8,487 bases of DNA from Micrococcaceae bacterium (lineage in GTDB: Bacteria > Actinomycetota > Actinomycetes > Actinomycetales > Micrococcaceae): assembly GCA_003486025.1 (NCBI GenBank), contig DNHA01000280.1, positions 19,030-27,516 on the forward strand, read 5' to 3'. Position numbers and translations under genes: made by a program. Position 1 is the first letter of the stretch; every line of letters starts with the position of its first letter. Shown here in pieces: positions 6,386-8,487 of this stretch. The notes under the pieces were generated by a model. That model searched no databases. It saw only the letters and a program-made list of their open reading frames with translations, and was not told the origin of the DNA.

Positions 6386-6901
6386 GTGAGTATTCAATCA
6401 GAGACGATCGCTATACGCAGGGCCGAAACGGTCAACAGAACTTGCGTCAATGTTCCGCTACGTATCGCTTCAGGACATCGTGAGAATAATAAAGCGAGAT
6501 CGCCCCAGCAAATTTCGCTGGCAATGGATCGGATCTTCCGCCGTCCTGCGGTGGCTACCTCTGAACGCAAGACCGTAATTGAACTCTCACACGCTGTATC
6601 TCGAGCCGTCTTCGAGATCATCGCCGGCTACCGCTCGGTGGGCCAACTAGCGTTTGTGATGGAACCCGAATGCGTGAAGAAACTTCGCGCCCAAGCGATT
6701 TTGCAAACCGGAGGATACACACTTCAACCCGAGCCCGGCACGAGTCATGGGCATGTCCGGTCCCTGCACCTTTGGCCAACGCTTTCCGGAGCCTATGAAT
6801 GTTCGGTAATTGTTGCGTTTAAACACCGCGTCCGCGCCGTAGCTCTCAGAATTGAGCCATGGCACGGACGGTGGCAAATCACAAGCGTCGAAATGCTTTA
6901 G
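6386..6901 (+). CDS. Rv3235-family protein
   Basis: A soluble 171-residue protein of unknown function whose C-terminal 110 residues match the pattern I associate with the actinobacterial Rv3235 family. Seen are [17 protein letters not shown] (72-88), then EPECVKKLR (93-101), VRSLHLWP (124-131), a Tyr-Glu pair (137-138), and [17 protein letters not shown] near 149-165. Residues 1-60 are basic, rich in polar residues and probably disordered. The start is GTG at 6386, preceded by AAGGAAA at 6374-6380. In mycobacteria Rv3235 lies a few genes from secA1, and here the gene abuts secA in the opposite direction, which supports the call. The fold is likely a small alpha+beta domain; no catalytic residues are recognisable. 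It sits 13 bases after the LysM gene, suggesting shared expression. The TAG stop at 6899-6901 overlaps the secA stop. Confidence 0.82.
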   Translation: MSIQSETIAIRRAETVNRTCVNVPLRIASGHRENNKARSPQQISLAMDRIFRRPAVATSERKTVIELSHAVSRAVFEIIAGYRSVGQLAFVMEPECVKKLRAQAILQTGGYTLQPEPGTSHGHVRSLHLWPTLSGAYECSVIVAFKHRVRAVALRIEPWHGRWQITSVEML

Positions 6902-6927
6902 CGACGCTTGGCCTTCTTGTTTTTCTT
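6882..6927 (+). terminator. Candidate intrinsic terminator overlapping the ends of the Rv3235-family gene and secA
   Basis: A perfect 9-bp inverted repeat, CAAGCGTCG (6882-6890) and CGACGCTTG (6902-6910), encloses an 11-base loop holding both stop codons; AAA and TTT inside the loop can add three pairs. On the plus strand a T-rich run follows from 6914 to 6927 (11 T in 14 bases, including TTTTT at 6920-6924). This fits an intrinsic terminator for the lysM-Rv3235-family operon. The T-run is the complement of the Lys codons in the SecA tail. On the minus strand the stem is followed only by TGATTTGCC, so it would be a weaker stop for secA. Termination has not been shown. Confidence 0.6.
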
Positions 6928-8487
6928 CGCTGCCTTAGCCGGGTTGGAAGCCTGTTCAGCCTGTGTGCTAGCTTCGCCGTCTTCGTCGGGCCCGGTGAAC
7001 TGCAAGTTCTTTGGAGAAGCTGGCGTTTGCACCGCCGCAGGGCCGCCCGTATTGGCCTCGGTGCCGGTAGGAACTTCGAGGTTGAACAGCGTTCCGATGC
7101 TTTCCTCGCGAATGGATTCCATCATCGTCTGGAACATTGTGAAGCCCTCGCGCTGATACTCGACCAACGGGTCACGCTGTGCCATGGCACGAAGGCCGAT
7201 GCCTTCCTTGAGGTAATCCATTTCGTAGAGGTGCTCTTGCCACTTGCGTCCAATGGTGGAAAGCACTACGCGGCGCTCGAGGTCACGCAGAACCTCAGAG
7301 CCGATAGCATTTTCACGAAGTTCATATTGGTACTTAGCATCGGAAAGAATTTCCGTCTCCAAGAACTTTGGCGTTAGATGTCCCAGGCCGTTGACCTCTT
7401 CGACAACCTCATCGATGGTCAAGCCAATGGGATAGAGCTGCTTGAGGTTCGTCCACAGCAGCTTCAGATCCCAGTCATCAGGATTGCCAACCAGAGTCAC
7501 TTCATTAACCATGGCGGTGACAACATCTTCGAGGAAGTGGCCTACCTTCTCATCGATATTGGCACCTTCCAGGATGGCACGACGATCAGCATAAATTGCT
7601 TCACGCTGACGGTTCATCACGTCGTCGTATTTCAGCACGTTCTTACGCTGTTCAGCGTTTACGCCCTCAACCTGAGCCTGAGCAGATTCGATTGCCTTGG
7701 AAACCATTTTTGATTCGAGTGCCACGTCATCTGGCATCGATGGATTGTTCATGATGCGTTCGGCCATGCCGGAATTAAAGCGTCGCATCAGGTCATCGGT
7801 CATCGACAAGTAGAAACGTGATTCGCCCGGGTCACCCTGGCGGCCGGCACGTCCACGAAGCTGATTGTCGATTCGGCGCGATTCGTGCCGCTCGGTTCCC
7901 AGGACGTAGAGTCCGCCGAGTGAGGTGACTTCTTCGGCTTCGCTGGCGACGGTCTTTTTGGCCTTCGCAAAGACTTCGTCCCATAACGTGTTGTATTCTT
8001 CGGGATTATTCTCGGGATCCAGTCCGCGGCGTTCCATCTCCGCCACTGCGAGGAACTCGGCGTTACCACCGAGCATAATATCGGTACCGCGGCCAGCCAT
8101 ATTGGTAGAGACAGTAACGCCATTTTTACGACCTGCCATGGCGACAACGGCCGCTTCACGTGCGTGTTGCTTAGCGTTCAATACCTCATGGCGGATTCCT
8201 CGCTTAGCAAGCAGACGCGAGAGATACTCGCTCTTCTCCACGCTGGTGGTACCGACAAGGATTGGCTGTCCACTAGCATGACGTTCGGCGATATCTTCTA
8301 CGACGGCGTCAAACTTGGCGATTTCATTCTTATAGATCAGGTCAGCCTGATCGTTTCGAATAGCCGGGCGGTTAGTCGGGATTTCCACCACGCCGAGCTT
8401 GTAAGTGCTCATGAACTCGGCGGCTTCGGTCTGAGCCGTACCGGTCATGCCCGAGATCTTTTCGTACATGCGGAAGTAGTTCTGCAG
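6898..8487 (-). CDS. secA: Preprotein translocase ATPase SecA (5' end outside window)
   Basis: C-terminal 529 residues of the ATP-driven motor that pushes unfolded preproteins through SecYEG; full SecA is about 850-950 residues. The window edge falls at [19 protein letters not shown], a hallmark of SecA. Following in order, numbered from the first residue seen: [14 protein letters not shown] (80-93), [17 protein letters not shown] (126-142, helicase motif V), and [20 protein letters not shown] with [10 protein letters not shown] (193-222, motif VI with its arginine finger). Then come the helical scaffold and wing, including [19 protein letters not shown]. The protein ends in a Glu/Ala-rich linker and a Lys/Arg tail, [12 protein letters not shown]. 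The SEC-C zinc motif (CxCxSGxxxxC[HC]) of E. coli-type SecA is absent, as in many actinobacteria. Stop TAA at 6900-6898. Which paralogue this is, if the genome has two, cannot be decided from a partial gene, though adjacency to an Rv3235-family gene favours the housekeeping SecA1. Confidence 0.98.
   Translation of the reverse strand: MQNYFRMYEKISGMTGTAQTEAAEFMSTYKLGVVEIPTNRPAIRNDQADLIYKNEIAKFDAVVEDIAERHASGQPILVGTTSVEKSEYLSRLLAKRGIRHEVLNAKQHAREAAVVAMAGRKNGVTVSTNMAGRGTDIMLGGNAEFLAVAEMERRGLDPENNPEEYNTLWDEVFAKAKKTVASEAEEVTSLGGLYVLGTERHESRRIDNQLRGRAGRQGDPGESRFYLSMTDDLMRRFNSGMAERIMNNPSMPDDVALESKMVSKAIESAQAQVEGVNAEQRKNVLKYDDVMNRQREAIYADRRAILEGANIDEKVGHFLEDVVTAMVNEVTLVGNPDDWDLKLLWTNLKQLYPIGLTIDEVVEEVNGLGHLTPKFLETEILSDAKYQYELRENAIGSEVLRDLERRVVLSTIGRKWQEHLYEMDYLKEGIGLRAMAQRDPLVEYQREGFTMFQTMMESIREESIGTLFNLEVPTGTEANTGGPAAVQTPASPKNLQFTGPDEDGEASTQAEQASNPAKAAKKNKKAKRR

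Noticed and set aside
6859..7377. Plus-strand open frame of 172 codons after the Rv3235-family gene
   Set aside because: It is antisense to the conserved SecA C-terminal coding region, and its apparent start lies inside the Rv3235-family gene in another frame.
7800..8281. Additional open frames of about 118 codons on both strands at the right edge
   Set aside because: They are out-of-frame shadows of SecA motif V/VI coding sequence.

Overview
The window most likely comes from a high-GC Gram-positive actinobacterium, probably a Micrococcaceae member of the Arthrobacter/Glutamicibacter type. This rests on the large NAD-specific glutamate dehydrogenase of the GDH2 type, a SecA ending in a basic tail with no zinc motif, and an Rv3235-family gene next to secA, an arrangement I recall from mycobacteria and other actinobacteria. 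Base composition looks moderate (mid-50s %GC by eye, not computed). The genus is an inference. I see no mobile element, CRISPR array, rRNA or tRNA, and no stretch over 300 bases lacks a gene.

Layout. Positions 1-2882 (minus) hold the N-terminal ~960 codons of NAD-glutamate dehydrogenase; its C-terminus lies outside the window. Upstream of it, also on the minus strand, are a CpaE/MinD-like ATPase (2982-4220), a one-span SAF-domain protein of the CpaB/RcpC type (4217-4882, overlapping the ATPase gene by 4 bases) and an unrecognised 183-residue protein (4971-5522). A 121-base AT-rich divergent promoter region (5523-5643) separates these from two plus-strand genes: a membrane-anchored LysM protein (5644-6372) and an Rv3235-family protein (6386-6901). 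The last of these meets the minus-strand secA gene tail to tail (6898-8487; C-terminal 529 residues only). Their stop codons overlap, and a perfect 9-bp inverted repeat covers both gene ends.

How the genes fit together. secA (Sec translocase motor) and the glutamate dehydrogenase (glutamate breakdown to 2-oxoglutarate) are housekeeping genes flanking a small, poorly described envelope-related module. One arm of the module encodes the Tad-pilus-like pair CpaB/CpaE plus a soluble partner; the other encodes a LysM protein and the Rv3235-family protein. The two arms share one intergenic region and may be co-controlled. No tadA, tadB, tadC or pilin gene is visible, so the CpaB/CpaE pair may do something other than build pili.

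Most worth a second look: a possible dual-coding terminator at the Rv3235-family/secA junction; the CpaE-like ATPase whose P-loop has Arg where Lys is expected; an apparent internal duplication in the 183-residue protein; and two small hairpins just ahead of a TTG start with an excellent ribosome binding site for the dehydrogenase.
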